From Ignavibacteria bacterium (GTDB taxonomy: Bacteria; Bacteroidota; Ignavibacteria; Ch128b): DNA of 33,518 bases. The DNA lies in contig VGVX01000026.1 of assembly GCA_016873845.1 (NCBI GenBank), positions 1 to 33,518 on the forward strand, given 5' to 3'. A model generated the notes under the pieces. It saw only the letters and a list, made by a program, of their open reading frames with translations, did not search any database and was not told where the DNA came from. The position numbers and the translations under genes were made by a program. This document shows positions 25,506 through 33,518 of the stretch, piece after piece. The first letter of the stretch is position 1; the number at the start of each line of letters is the position of its first letter.

Positions 25506-26330
25506 ATGAGAAAACCTCTTAGCTTAGTAATTACCACCTTTAATGAAGAAAAAAATATCTCACGATGTCTTGAAAGCGCAAAGTGGGCTGATGAAATTAT
25601 TTTAATTGATTCTTTTAGTACAGACCGAACGATTGAATTAGCGAGTAAATTTAACGTGAAAATTATCCAACGTGAGTATCCTGGATCATCAAGGCAAGTC
25701 GAGTTTGGAATTAATCAAACGATAAATGATTGGGTTTTTGTAATTGATGCTGATGAAGAAATCTCTAAAGAGCTTAGAGAAGAAATTGAATCAATTTTAA
25801 CCGCAAAAGAACATTCTATTTCTGCATTTGAAATTCCTAGAAAAGTATTTTTTCTTGGAAAATGGATCGAGCACAGCGGCTGGTATCCAGATTATCAACT
25901 AAGATTTTTTAGAAAAGATTCCGTGTCGGCAGTTCATGCTGAAGTACATGGATTTTTTCGTGCAAAAACTAAGGCAGCTAAATTACAAGGACTTTTATAT
26001 CATTACACATATCATACTTTGTATGATTATCTGCAGAGAATTAATTATTACACATCTCTCCATGTTTCGAATAAATTCTCAGATCCTAAAAACAAAAAAG
26101 TTCGCTGGTATCATCTTGTTGTGAATCCGATTGGAGCTTTTATTAGACTTTTCTTTTCGAACAGAGGTTATAAAGACGGATTCCAAGGATTTATCCTTGC
26201 TCTCTTTTCATCAATTTATACAATGGCACTATATGCAAAAATCTGGGAATATCGAAAATGTAAAGAGTCAAGCAGAGAGCTTCCTCCAATTACTAATTTA
26301 GATTTTCAAAAGAGACGAGATTATAGATAG
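25506..26330 (+). CDS. Glycosyltransferase family 2, WaaE/KdtX-like (second copy)
   Basis: 274-residue GT-A glycosyltransferase, paralogue of the one at 20588-21355. It shows LVITTFNEEKNISRCLES (7-24), LIDSFSTDRTIELA, the DAD metal site at 81-83 (VIDADEE), and an acceptor block PDYQLRFFRKDSVSAVHAEVHG. The C-terminal YKDGFQGFILALFSSIYTMALYAKIWE matches the hydrophobic end of WaaE enzymes. Probably adds a sugar to the LPS core. It is transcribed away from msbA as a single gene and converges with the M50 peptidase gene, 35 bases beyond its stop; no hairpin terminator is visible between them. Confidence 0.85.
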   Translation: MRKPLSLVITTFNEEKNISRCLESAKWADEIILIDSFSTDRTIELASKFNVKIIQREYPGSSRQVEFGINQTINDWVFVIDADEEISKELREEIESILTAKEHSISAFEIPRKVFFLGKWIEHSGWYPDYQLRFFRKDSVSAVHAEVHGFFRAKTKAAKLQGLLYHYTYHTLYDYLQRINYYTSLHVSNKFSDPKNKKVRWYHLVVNPIGAFIRLFFSNRGYKDGFQGFILALFSSIYTMALYAKIWEYRKCKESSRELPPITNLDFQKRRDYR

Positions 26331-26365
26331 AAGTTCAGCTGATGATTAAGTTTATGAAATTAATT

Positions 26366-27034
26366 TTACAGCATACTGTTTGAAATTCTTATTAGCCAAT
26401 TCATTGTTGAATTTACTGTCGATATAAAATACTTCCAAAATGGACTGTAAATGAAAATCAGCAAAATAAAAGAACCAATGAATCCAACATTAGCATATTT
26501 TTCTGTGTATTTATTATAAAAAATAGAATGCAAAATATGCACGCCATCAAGCGGAGGAATTGGAAGCAAATTAAAGAATCCCAAGAAGACATTTAAGAAC
26601 ACACCATACCATAGCAGATCGTGGGAAGTGATTGTACTGTTACTGAATTCAAAAACTGAGGATGAAGGAAAAAAGAGAATCACAGAAAAAAGTGTTAATG
26701 CAACAATCAGATTCGAAAGAGGTCCGACGAATGAGACGATTCCATCACCAAGTCTTTTATTTGCAAAAGAATTCGGATTAACTGGGACTGGTTTAGCCCA
26801 TCCGATCAATGCGAATCCAGAAGCATAAGCGGCAATCGGCATTAATACTGTTCCTATCAAATCAATGTGTTTAAATGGATTTAAAGTTAATCTTCCTGCA
26901 CTCTTCGCAGTATCATCTCCTAATTTAAAGGCACTAAAAGCATGAGCGTACTCGTGAATTGCTAAAGAAAGAAAAAATATTGGAAGTGATATTAGGAACA
27001 TCACTAATCTCACATCAATTTCTATCTCACTCAT
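26366..27034 (-). CDS. Site-2-protease-like M50 membrane metallopeptidase
   Basis: 222-residue multi-pass membrane protein of the short M50 (site-2 protease) type without a PDZ domain. The zinc site is HEYAH at 27-31 (His27, Glu28, His31) in the first helix. The third ligand motif is NLLPIPPLDG at 155-164 with Asp163. FKLGDDTAKSAGRLTLNPFKHID is the family-specific loop. It should cut substrates within the membrane, but the substrate is unknown and there is no anti-sigma factor next door. It lies after xerD with an 86-base gap that holds a possible promoter. Confidence 0.88.
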   Translation of the reverse strand: MSEIEIDVRLVMFLISLPIFFLSLAIHEYAHAFSAFKLGDDTAKSAGRLTLNPFKHIDLIGTVLMPIAAYASGFALIGWAKPVPVNPNSFANKRLGDGIVSFVGPLSNLIVALTLFSVILFFPSSSVFEFSNSTITSHDLLWYGVFLNVFLGFFNLLPIPPLDGVHILHSIFYNKYTEKYANVGFIGSFILLIFIYSPFWKYFISTVNSTMNWLIRISNSML

Positions 27035-27091
27035 TAACTTTAATTTCTCATTATTGAATAGACAATACTAACTACTAATTTATTTCGTACA

Positions 27092-27097
27092 ATTATA
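27092..27097 (-). promoter_or_regulatory. Possible -10 element for the M50 peptidase gene
   Basis: Perfect TATAAT on the minus strand, about 58 bases before the M50 start codon and just after the xerD stop. The region at -35 spacing is poor (TGTCTT); TTTACA is present but only 13 bases away. Weak support. Confidence 0.3.
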
Positions 27098-27120
27098 CAG
27101 GAAAATAATTTGTAAAGACA

Positions 27121-28020
27121 CTATCCTCTCGGATGAAAAGTTTTGTGGACTTCTTTCAAAAATTCTCTATCTATGTGCGTATAAATCTGAGTTGTTGATA
27201 TATCGCTGTGTCCAAGCAATTCTTGCACGCTTCGCAAATCCGCACCTCCTTCTAATAAATGTGTTGCAAATGAATGCCGGATCGAGTGAGGGTGAACTGA
27301 CTTTTTGATATTTGTTTTTTCTATATAACTCTTGAAAATTTTCCAAAAGCCCATCCGGGTCAATTTGCTGCCTCGGTTATTTAGAAATAAGAAATTTCCT
27401 GATTTACTCTGTTTAATTAGAACGATTCTAGATTTAACTAAATATTCTTCAGTCCAGCGAATTGCGTGACTGCCGATAGGAATGAAGCGTTCTTTAGAAC
27501 CCTTTCCCAATACTCTAACTATCCCATCGCTGAAAAATAAATCTGTCTTTTTAATATTAATTAATTCCGAGACTCTTGTACCGGTTGCATAGGAGAATTC
27601 CAACATTGCCCTATCTCGCAGTCCAAGAATAGTTTTTACATTGGGACCCTGTAGAATTTTTTCAATTTCGTTTTGAGTCAGTACAACAGGAAGTTTTTTT
27701 TCAATTTTTGGCGGCTTAAACTTGGCGAGGGGATTACTTGTGATATAATCATTAGAACTCAAATATTTGAAAAAACCTCTCAGTGCCGAAAAATTTCTAC
27801 CGATTGTACGATTGGACAGTTCGAGATTTTTCAAGAGTGTAAAATACTTAAGAATCACATCTGACTCTAATGAGTCATAATCGTCGATAGAATAATTTTC
27901 TAAAAATTGAATAAATCTACTTAGATCAATGTTATATGAATTCTGTGAATTTCTTGATAAGCCCTTTTCAACTCGCAGAAAAACTATATACTCATCGAGC
28001 AGCTTGTTGAGGTGGTTCAT
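27121..28020 (-). CDS. xerD: Site-specific tyrosine recombinase XerD
   Basis: 299-residue tyrosine recombinase with an N-terminal core-binding SAM-like domain (about 1-90) and a catalytic domain. Catalytic residues are all present: Arg149 (GTRVSEL), Lys173 (GKGSKER), His245 and Arg248 (HPHSIRHSFATHLL), His271 (LLGHSDISTTQIYTH) and the nucleophile Tyr280. Length, the LLEGGADLRSVQELLGH block and the isolated chromosomal setting fit the housekeeping XerC/XerD pair that resolves chromosome dimers, rather than a phage integrase; no attachment site or phage gene is near. It follows the PgpH gene by 16 bases. Confidence 0.9.
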   Translation of the reverse strand: MNHLNKLLDEYIVFLRVEKGLSRNSQNSYNIDLSRFIQFLENYSIDDYDSLESDVILKYFTLLKNLELSNRTIGRNFSALRGFFKYLSSNDYITSNPLAKFKPPKIEKKLPVVLTQNEIEKILQGPNVKTILGLRDRAMLEFSYATGTRVSELINIKKTDLFFSDGIVRVLGKGSKERFIPIGSHAIRWTEEYLVKSRIVLIKQSKSGNFLFLNNRGSKLTRMGFWKIFKSYIEKTNIKKSVHPHSIRHSFATHLLEGGADLRSVQELLGHSDISTTQIYTHIDREFLKEVHKTFHPRG

Positions 28021-28036
28021 TTATCTGATTGCAGAT

Positions 28037-30202
28037 TTAGTTCTGTTTTTCTGTCGGGTAATCAATTCGCTGATGATAAATTCCACTTAAAATATTTAAA
28101 AAGCTCTCTTTAATATTTGTAAGGTCTTTCATTGTCAAATCACATTCATCAAGCTGTCGTTCTGTAAATCGGGTGCGAATTATTTTATCAATAATTTCTT
28201 CCAACTCATCGCGGTTTGGATCTTCGAGTGTTCTCGAGACAGATTCAACTGCATCGGCTAGCATCACTATTCCCGTTTCTTTTTTTTGGGGTTTTGGACC
28301 TGGATAACGGAATAAATCTTCATTAACCTTTTTCTGGGTTTTCTTTGCCAAAGTAAGAAAATATTGTGCAGTTGTTGTTCCATGATGCTGAGGAATAAAA
28401 TCGATCACTTCTTTTGGAAGATCATGCTTTCTACCCAGTTCAATCCCTTCTTCAACATGTTTAATAATTATGTCAGCGCTTTCAGCAGGATCAAGCTGAT
28501 CGTGATCACTCCTTTCATCCGAAGTATTTTCAACAAAATAATTTGGATCTGCCGATTTTCCGATGTCATGATACATTGCTCCAACTTTTGCTAAAACTGG
28601 ATTAGCACCAATCGATTTTGCTGCAGATTCAGCTAAAGAGCTTATCGCAACAGAGTGATGATATGTCCCTGGAGCCCTAGTTTGTAATGTTTGAAGAAGC
28701 GGATGATTAAAATCGAGTAATTCGACTAATGTTAAATCTGTTGTAACATTGAATGTTCGTTCGAAGAAAATTAGAAGCCCATAAGTTAAAACTGGGGAGA
28801 ATGCCGCGTTCACTAATGCAAAAGTCAGTTCTGTACCGAGTACTTCCCATTCAATGAATCTCTCAAGCCCAAGTGAAAGTATGCCAACAAGGTATCCAAT
28901 GAATATGAACATCATCGAACGGAATATTTGACTCCGACTGCGAATATCACGAACCGAATAGGCGGCTAAAGCTCCAGCCACCAAACTAATAACCGCAATT
29001 GTATAATCGTTTCCCCTGATTCCAGCGATAATCAACGAGATTACAACAGTACCATAAAATCCTACACGCGAATCAAAAATTATCGTGAGCAACATGGATG
29101 CAACTGGGACTAAAATCAAATACTGAAGCGGAGCGTCAACCTCAATTTTGACAGTAAGAAATGCTAAAACTGATATGAGAATTATTATTATACTAATTAA
29201 TAATATTTTACTGTTGTCATTAAAAATTTTCTTGCGGAAGAGATATGAATAGATCGCTAGAATCGCGAGAATCATGGCAATGTGTCCCATCTTTCCAAGA
29301 GATTGGGCATACACATTTAGTTTACCAGCTCGCTGCAGCTTCAATATTTTATATGATTCTATTTTCCGTTTTATTTGCGGAGTAATTCTATCATGCTTCG
29401 CTACGATTTTTTCATTTTCAGCAACGATATCAATATTTCGAGAAACTTTTGATTTGCTGAGTTCAACATTTTGATTTGTGAATTCTGAATTGAATATGAC
29501 ATTCGGAGTTATAAATGATTTTGCAAGTTTAACTGTAATTGCTTTTTCTTCTATTGAAAGATCGTTTAATGATTTAACAACTCCGTTTACAATGGTTTCG
29601 ACATTTGAGATATCAAAATATTTAAGTTTTGAATAAACGCGTTCAATATTTTCTGAGCGAATTGTTATACTATCTTTGAGAATTTCGCTCTTCTGAATAT
29701 CAAGCAATCCAACCTGATAGGCCATTCGAACTGTTTTTTTAACTTCCGAAAATATTGAACTGATTTTACTTAAAGATACTGAATTGATTAAAGTATTTAG
29801 TTCTTCTTGAGAGAAATGATTTTGAAAATAAGGCGCAATGGAATCAATGCTAACATCTCCACGTTCACTATTTCTTCTTAGTTCTTTTGTTAACAAACGA
29901 TTTAAACTGTCAATTTCGTCGATGAATTTGACTTCAATTGAGTCATGCTCTTCAAAAACTAGGTGAACTGATTTTTCTGCGGCTTCAAGTTCCCTTTCGA
30001 ACTCGGCTTTATCTTTCAGTACAGGGAACGTAAATGGGGCAATCAAATCTTTGGAATTCCACACATCTCCTACCTTCACCTCAAACTCAATCGATTCACC
30101 GGTCGGGAAGAAGAATGAAATTAGAACTATTGTTGAAAGTACAACTAAAATTCTCAGTGTTGGATTTTTTTTGACGTCTATTTTTGAAAGTAATTTAAAC
30201 AT
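28037..30202 (-). CDS. pgpH: 7TM-HD family phosphodiesterase, PgpH-type
   Basis: 721-residue membrane protein. One N-terminal helix (17-32) is followed by a large extracytoplasmic region (about 35-295, 7TMR-HDED), seven helices (about 300-480) and a cytosolic HD domain. The HD site includes HHSVAISSLAE (515-525), MYHDIGK (543-549: His545, Asp546) and PQHHGTT (604-610). This is the architecture of PgpH, which hydrolyses cyclic di-AMP in Listeria and relatives; the same assignment here is by family. It may sense an envelope signal through the extracytoplasmic part. xerD follows closely. A good promoter stands directly upstream. Confidence 0.88.
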   Translation of the reverse strand: MFKLLSKIDVKKNPTLRILVVLSTIVLISFFFPTGESIEFEVKVGDVWNSKDLIAPFTFPVLKDKAEFERELEAAEKSVHLVFEEHDSIEVKFIDEIDSLNRLLTKELRRNSERGDVSIDSIAPYFQNHFSQEELNTLINSVSLSKISSIFSEVKKTVRMAYQVGLLDIQKSEILKDSITIRSENIERVYSKLKYFDISNVETIVNGVVKSLNDLSIEEKAITVKLAKSFITPNVIFNSEFTNQNVELSKSKVSRNIDIVAENEKIVAKHDRITPQIKRKIESYKILKLQRAGKLNVYAQSLGKMGHIAMILAILAIYSYLFRKKIFNDNSKILLISIIIILISVLAFLTVKIEVDAPLQYLILVPVASMLLTIIFDSRVGFYGTVVISLIIAGIRGNDYTIAVISLVAGALAAYSVRDIRSRSQIFRSMMFIFIGYLVGILSLGLERFIEWEVLGTELTFALVNAAFSPVLTYGLLIFFERTFNVTTDLTLVELLDFNHPLLQTLQTRAPGTYHHSVAISSLAESAAKSIGANPVLAKVGAMYHDIGKSADPNYFVENTSDERSDHDQLDPAESADIIIKHVEEGIELGRKHDLPKEVIDFIPQHHGTTTAQYFLTLAKKTQKKVNEDLFRYPGPKPQKKETGIVMLADAVESVSRTLEDPNRDELEEIIDKIIRTRFTERQLDECDLTMKDLTNIKESFLNILSGIYHQRIDYPTEKQN

Positions 30203-30227
30203 TGAAAGAATTTAATTTTTCTATTGC

Positions 30228-30256
30228 ATTATAGCTAATAATAGCAAAGTGTTCAA
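30228..30256 (-). promoter_or_regulatory. Sigma-70 promoter of the PgpH-type gene
   Basis: On the minus strand: TTGAAC (30251-30256, five of six to consensus), exactly 17 bases, then TATAAT (30228-30233, perfect). Transcription would begin near 30221, leaving a leader of about 19 bases before the ATG. It probably drives pgpH-xerD together. Confidence 0.8.
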
Positions 30257-30307
30257 GATGCTCATAGAGAGAAAATATTTATTTTATATATACTTCCAAA
30301 CTAAATG

Positions 30308-32053
30308 CTAAAACATTTTACCGGTTGCAGCACTAATATTTTTATAAATTAGTGTTATTGAGATTAAGACGATCAAAAAATATAAAAGAGCATTGAAATA
30401 ATCGGCAAAAATCAAACTACCAATTCCAAACAGCATTGAATAAACCAATGCAACTCCAAAAATCCAATTCAGAAACATTCCAGCAAATCCTTTATCACTT
30501 ATAACATCTGGTAATTGAAGTGAAATTTTTTTCCATAAAATTCCTCCTGGATGAATTAATCTATAGAAAGACTTCAGCTTTTCTTCATCAGTTGGCTTTG
30601 TTATAAATGTAACTGCAAGCCAGACTACAGTCGTTACTCCAACAAGATAGAAAAGTGAAAATGGAAAACTTATTTCGTAATATTTTACAATTGGATACGC
30701 AATGAAAGGAGTAATCATAGCTGAAATTTCACTCCAGGCATTTATTCTCCACCAAAACCATCGGAGGATAAGTACAAGTCCAACTCCCGCACCACATTCC
30801 AAAATAAATTCCCACGCACCGGAAATTCGTGTGATAAAGAGTGTAACGATTACTGAGACCAGCATCAACATCAGAGTTGTAACTCTTGACACAAGTACAT
30901 AATGCTTTTCCGATTCAGTCTTTTTGATAAAGCGTCTATAAAAATCATTCATTACGTATGACGAGCCCCAGTTGAGCTGAGTTGCAATTGTACTCATATA
31001 CGCGGCAAAAAATGCAGCGACCAATAATCCCTTTAAACCAACCGGCAAAAAATCTTTCATCGCATAGATATAACCCATTCCAGCATTTTCCGGTCCAAGT
31101 TCAGGGTACAAAACCAGAGCACACAATCCAACTATTATCCATGGCCAAGGACGTAATGCGTAATGTGCAATCTGAAAAAACAGCGTTGCAAAGAGAGAAT
31201 GCTTTTCGTTTTTTGCTGACATCATTCGCTGTGCAACATATCCACCTCCGCCAGGTTCTGCACCTGGATACCACGATGCCCACCATTGAATTCCAATGTA
31301 TGCGAGAAACGATGCTGAAGTCAAAGCGAATGCTGTTCCAAAACTTGAAACTTCACCTGTCACTCTGGGAAAAAACTCAAAAACAAAGGGAGGAAGTTTT
31401 TCTTGAAGACCAGAAATCCCTCCGACTTGAGGTGCGTCTAAAACCAAAATTGCCAATATTATACAGCCCACCATTGCAATTATAAATTGAAATGCATCTG
31501 TAATAACTACTCCCCACAATCCTGAAAGCGCGGAATAAATTGCCACTAAGATCATACAACCAAAAACATAAAATATTACAGTTCCCTCGTCGATTCCAAA
31601 CATACCAGTTAAAATCGAAATCATAGCTTTATTCACCCAGCCCATAATAATAATGTTCATTAGCACTCCAAGGTATAGAGCACGGAAACCGCGGAGAAAC
31701 ATAGCTGGTTTCCCTGAATATCTGATTTCCGCAAATTCGACTTCGGTCATAATTCCAGCTCGACGCCAAAGTCGCGCAAAGAAAAAGACAGTCAACAATC
31801 CGCCGAAAACAAAATTCCACCAAATCCAATTTCCGGAAATTCCATTCTTTGCAACCAATTCCGTAACTGCAAGGGGAGTATCGGCAGCGAATGTTGTTGC
31901 AACCATTGAAAGTCCTGCTAAATACCACGGCAAGTTTCTTCCTGATAGAAAAAACTCATTTGTACTTCCACTGGCTCGTTTAGAGTAATAAATCGCGATA
32001 GCGAAACTAATTAAGAAATAAAGAAATATTATAAAGTAATCAACGAATTGCAT
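30308..32053 (-). CDS. Sodium:solute symporter (SSS) family transporter
   Basis: 581 residues from ATG 32053, which has GAGG six bases upstream; an upstream in-frame start at 32077 would put that site inside the gene. A polytopic inner-membrane protein with at least 13 hydrophobic helices. The SSS N-terminus is plain (YFIIFLYFLISFAIAIYYSKR, then FFLSGRNLPWYLAGLSMVATTFAADTP), as is the conserved FFAAYMSTIATQLNWGSSYVMNDFY block in the centre. It should carry a small solute (sugar, amino acid or organic acid) with Na+; the substrate cannot be read from the sequence. Single gene with gaps on both sides. Confidence 0.9.
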   Translation of the reverse strand: MQFVDYFIIFLYFLISFAIAIYYSKRASGSTNEFFLSGRNLPWYLAGLSMVATTFAADTPLAVTELVAKNGISGNWIWWNFVFGGLLTVFFFARLWRRAGIMTEVEFAEIRYSGKPAMFLRGFRALYLGVLMNIIIMGWVNKAMISILTGMFGIDEGTVIFYVFGCMILVAIYSALSGLWGVVITDAFQFIIAMVGCIILAILVLDAPQVGGISGLQEKLPPFVFEFFPRVTGEVSSFGTAFALTSASFLAYIGIQWWASWYPGAEPGGGGYVAQRMMSAKNEKHSLFATLFFQIAHYALRPWPWIIVGLCALVLYPELGPENAGMGYIYAMKDFLPVGLKGLLVAAFFAAYMSTIATQLNWGSSYVMNDFYRRFIKKTESEKHYVLVSRVTTLMLMLVSVIVTLFITRISGAWEFILECGAGVGLVLILRWFWWRINAWSEISAMITPFIAYPIVKYYEISFPFSLFYLVGVTTVVWLAVTFITKPTDEEKLKSFYRLIHPGGILWKKISLQLPDVISDKGFAGMFLNWIFGVALVYSMLFGIGSLIFADYFNALLYFLIVLISITLIYKNISAATGKMF

Positions 32054-32217
32054 TATGACCTCGATTTGACGATGCAAGGATATTGGTTTGGTCTTTATGT
32101 AAGATGAAACTTTTAAACAATTGATTTAGCAAACATTAACATGACTCTGATTTAAAACTTTTATTGCAAAAGTAGTAATAATTATTTTCAAAATTACACG
32201 TGAGTAAAGAAATATTT

Positions 32218-32245
32218 ATTTTATAATTTATTACGACCATTTCAA
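32218..32245 (-). promoter_or_regulatory. Possible promoter upstream of the SSS transporter
   Basis: Minus strand: TTGAAA (32240-32245), 16-base spacer, TAAAAT (32218-32223). It lies in the 224-base gap 32054-32277, the longest in the window, and would give a leader of roughly 160 bases. No RNA fold or other gene was recognised in the gap. Confidence 0.35.
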
Positions 32246-32277
32246 ATTGCTATATCTTTGCCACCGAACTATGACTA

Positions 32278-32616
32278 TTATCTGTCAATTTTCAATGATT
32301 TTAATTTCTTCCCCAATCGTTCATAATTTCCTAAATAAGCTCTCATCAGACTTTTCCAGAGTTTACCATGATTAGGAACGTGGAAGTGCAATAACTCGTG
32401 GACAATGACGTACTCACCTAGTTTTTTAGGCATGTCTAAGAGTTCTGCATTGAAGCTGAGATTACCAGCAGTTGAGCAGGAAGCCCATTTACGGCTCATA
32501 GGACGCACAGAAATGCTCTTTAAAGGGATATCTATCTCCTTGGCATATTTGACTACCCTTTTCTTAAATTCGGCTTTATTTACCCAAGTATTAATCTGTC
32601 TTTTAGTTCTGCTCAT
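32278..32616 (-). CDS. Short YgjP-like metallopeptidase (restriction-locus companion)
   Basis: 112-residue protein covering the C-terminal catalytic part of the YgjP/DUF45 family. SRKWASCSTAGNLSFNAELL (41-60) leads into the zinc site HELLH at 73-77 and the third ligand His83 in NHGKLW. Full YgjP proteins are about twice as long; this form has no N-terminal half. Short versions of this metallopeptidase are often found beside type I restriction genes. The ATG lies 14 bases inside the 3' end of the hsdR-like gene, so expression is tied to it. Its role, perhaps processing or controlling the restriction complex, is inference. Confidence 0.8.
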   Translation of the reverse strand: MSRTKRQINTWVNKAEFKKRVVKYAKEIDIPLKSISVRPMSRKWASCSTAGNLSFNAELLDMPKKLGEYVIVHELLHFHVPNHGKLWKSLMRAYLGNYERLGKKLKSLKIDR

Positions 32617-33518
32617 TAGCTCTTATAAATAGGTTAAACAAGTGATCTATCAATGCATTTGCTTTGTCTATATCATCTATTTCGTCTAATAAAATACCAT
32701 ATAATTTTAGTCTTAATTCTCTTGCTGATGCTTCACTTTTATTCCAGTTGGGAAATTCAGTAAAAGCTGTTTTGAATTTCTTAGCTGTTTCATCTGAATT
32801 CTTAATCCCGGATTCATTTAATTTTTCAGATAGAAAATATTCTAAATCATCTAATCCTTTCTGTTTCTGCTTTTCTTCTTTCTCGCTTATGCCATCTAAA
32901 ATTCCTTTTAGTTTATCGAGTGCTTCTTCTGTAGTGATTATTCTATCTTCATAGTCTTCTTGTATCTGATGAGCTTTCTCTTTCAATGAGATTATAACTA
33001 GATCGTCACTTTCTCTTTCTGCAATTTTATCTATGCTCTTTACAAGATTTATAACTTTAACATTCTCAGGTGCTTTATTTTCTTTTATTGCTTCGATGGT
33101 TGCTTTATCTAATCCTACGAACTCAGTTCCAGTGCCTAAAATATTTATATCAATATTTTCTTTAACTAGCTCCACAGTCTTTCGCTGAAATTCTTTATCA
33201 ACATAAATTCTATTTGCAAAGGCATTACGGACGATATAATAAATTTGAGTTAATGTTTTATAGGTGTCTATGAAAGGTCTTAGAAATGCATCTGGTGAAA
33301 TTATTTCGTAAAGCATTTCAAGTTCTTTGTAGTATTTAAAGAATTCCTTGCGTTTTGATTTATCTTTGAAATGACTGATCAGTATATCAGCATCTTTATC
33401 GTCATAAGTGCCTTTGATAAGTGAAAGATATTTAGGTGCTTCTTTCTCCATCATATTCTTAAACAAAGTTTTTAACAAAGCGATATCTTTTACAACACTC
33501 TTAACATCATCAGAATCA
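32603..33518 (-). CDS. hsdR: Type I restriction enzyme R subunit, C-terminal part (5' end beyond the window)
   Basis: The reading frame is open to the right edge; 304 residues are visible. DKDADILISHFKDKSKRKEFFKYYKELEMLYEIISPDAFLRPFI-type sequence (the segment after the helicase motor) and the following long helical region with charged stretches (KEKAHQIQEDYED, ISEKEEKQKQKGLDDLEYF) are characteristic of the HsdR C-terminal helical domain, which docks the motor subunit to the methylase core. The nuclease and helicase domains, hsdM and hsdS lie outside. The overlap with the YgjP-like gene puts both in one operon. Homology was judged by eye. Confidence 0.75.
   Translation of the reverse strand, partial: DSDDVKSVVKDIALLKTLFKNMMEKEAPKYLSLIKGTYDDKDADILISHFKDKSKRKEFFKYYKELEMLYEIISPDAFLRPFIDTYKTLTQIYYIVRNAFANRIYVDKEFQRKTVELVKENIDINILGTGTEFVGLDKATIEAIKENKAPENVKVINLVKSIDKIAERESDDLVIISLKEKAHQIQEDYEDRIITTEEALDKLKGILDGISEKEEKQKQKGLDDLEYFLSEKLNESGIKNSDETAKKFKTAFTEFPNWNKSEASARELRLKLYGILLDEIDDIDKANALIDHLFNLFIRANEQN

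Noticed and set aside
27121-28020. XerD-like recombinase as the integrase of a mobile element
   Set aside because: Sequence and length match housekeeping XerD; no tRNA, direct repeats, phage or conjugation genes are near.
30982-31485. Long open frame (167 codons) on the plus strand inside the symporter gene
   Set aside because: Antisense to a clearly conserved transporter; its predicted protein has no domain, no signal and biased composition expected of a shadow frame.

Overview
The window looks like a chromosomal segment from an AT-rich, Gram-negative member of the Bacteroidota/Chlorobiota lineage, most likely an Ignavibacteria-type organism. Three things point there. The cut gene at the left edge ends in a type IX secretion (T9SS) sorting domain. 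Lipid A and LPS genes (lpxB, a DUF374 acyltransferase, lpxK, msbA, an O-antigen ligase-like protein, WaaE-like glycosyltransferases) show a diderm envelope. Two good promoters (TTGACA-N16-TATATT and TTGAAC-N17-TATAAT) are of the ordinary sigma-70 kind rather than the Bacteroidetes -33/-7 type. The taxonomic placement is inference from gene content and style; no rRNA, tRNA, CRISPR array or insertion sequence was seen. There is no gene-free stretch over 300 bases; the longest gap is about 225 bases (32054-32277).

Plus-strand block, 1-12.6 kb. A tightly packed run (ATGA, TAGTG and GTGA overlaps) goes from the T9SS cargo tail through a MtnX-like HAD phosphatase, an isoprenylcysteine methyltransferase-like membrane protein, lpxB, a DUF374 (LpxJ-type) acyltransferase, lpxK and a class I glutamine amidotransferase to pyruvate phosphate dikinase. 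It is followed by queA-ispD (ATGA overlap) and plsY-gpsA (start of glycerophospholipid synthesis). A von Willebrand A-domain lipoprotein then stands alone, closed by a strong UUCG-loop terminator.

Plus-strand block, 12.7-18.7 kb. recG is followed by a compact operon with its own near-consensus promoter: two divergent D-Ala-D-Ala-ligase-like ATP-grasp enzymes, a GNAT acetyltransferase, and a KamA-family radical SAM aminomutase that keeps the lysine-pocket aspartates and the PLP lysine. This looks like a small-molecule pathway that makes a beta-amino acid (probably beta-lysine) and ligates or acylates it. I do not know a described pathway with this composition.

Minus-strand block, 18.8-25.3 kb. 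Read from right to left: msbA, an O-antigen ligase-like protein carrying an unusual beta-propeller insertion of LVIVD-like repeats in its large periplasmic loop, a WaaE-like glycosyltransferase, a DUF1844 protein, nadK and a periplasmic single-cysteine thioredoxin-fold protein. Most are joined by overlaps. A second WaaE-like glycosyltransferase diverges from msbA on the plus strand. The block looks like an LPS export and assembly operon.

Minus-strand block, 26.3-33.5 kb. A site-2-protease-like M50 membrane peptidase, xerD, a PgpH-type 7TM-HD phosphodiesterase with a clear promoter, a sodium:solute symporter, then a short YgjP-like metallopeptidase overlapping the 3' end of a type I restriction enzyme R subunit that runs off the right edge. 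That edge is probably the start of an accessory defence locus.

The two items most worth follow-up are the propeller-containing O-antigen ligase and the ATP-grasp/ATP-grasp/GNAT/KamA operon.
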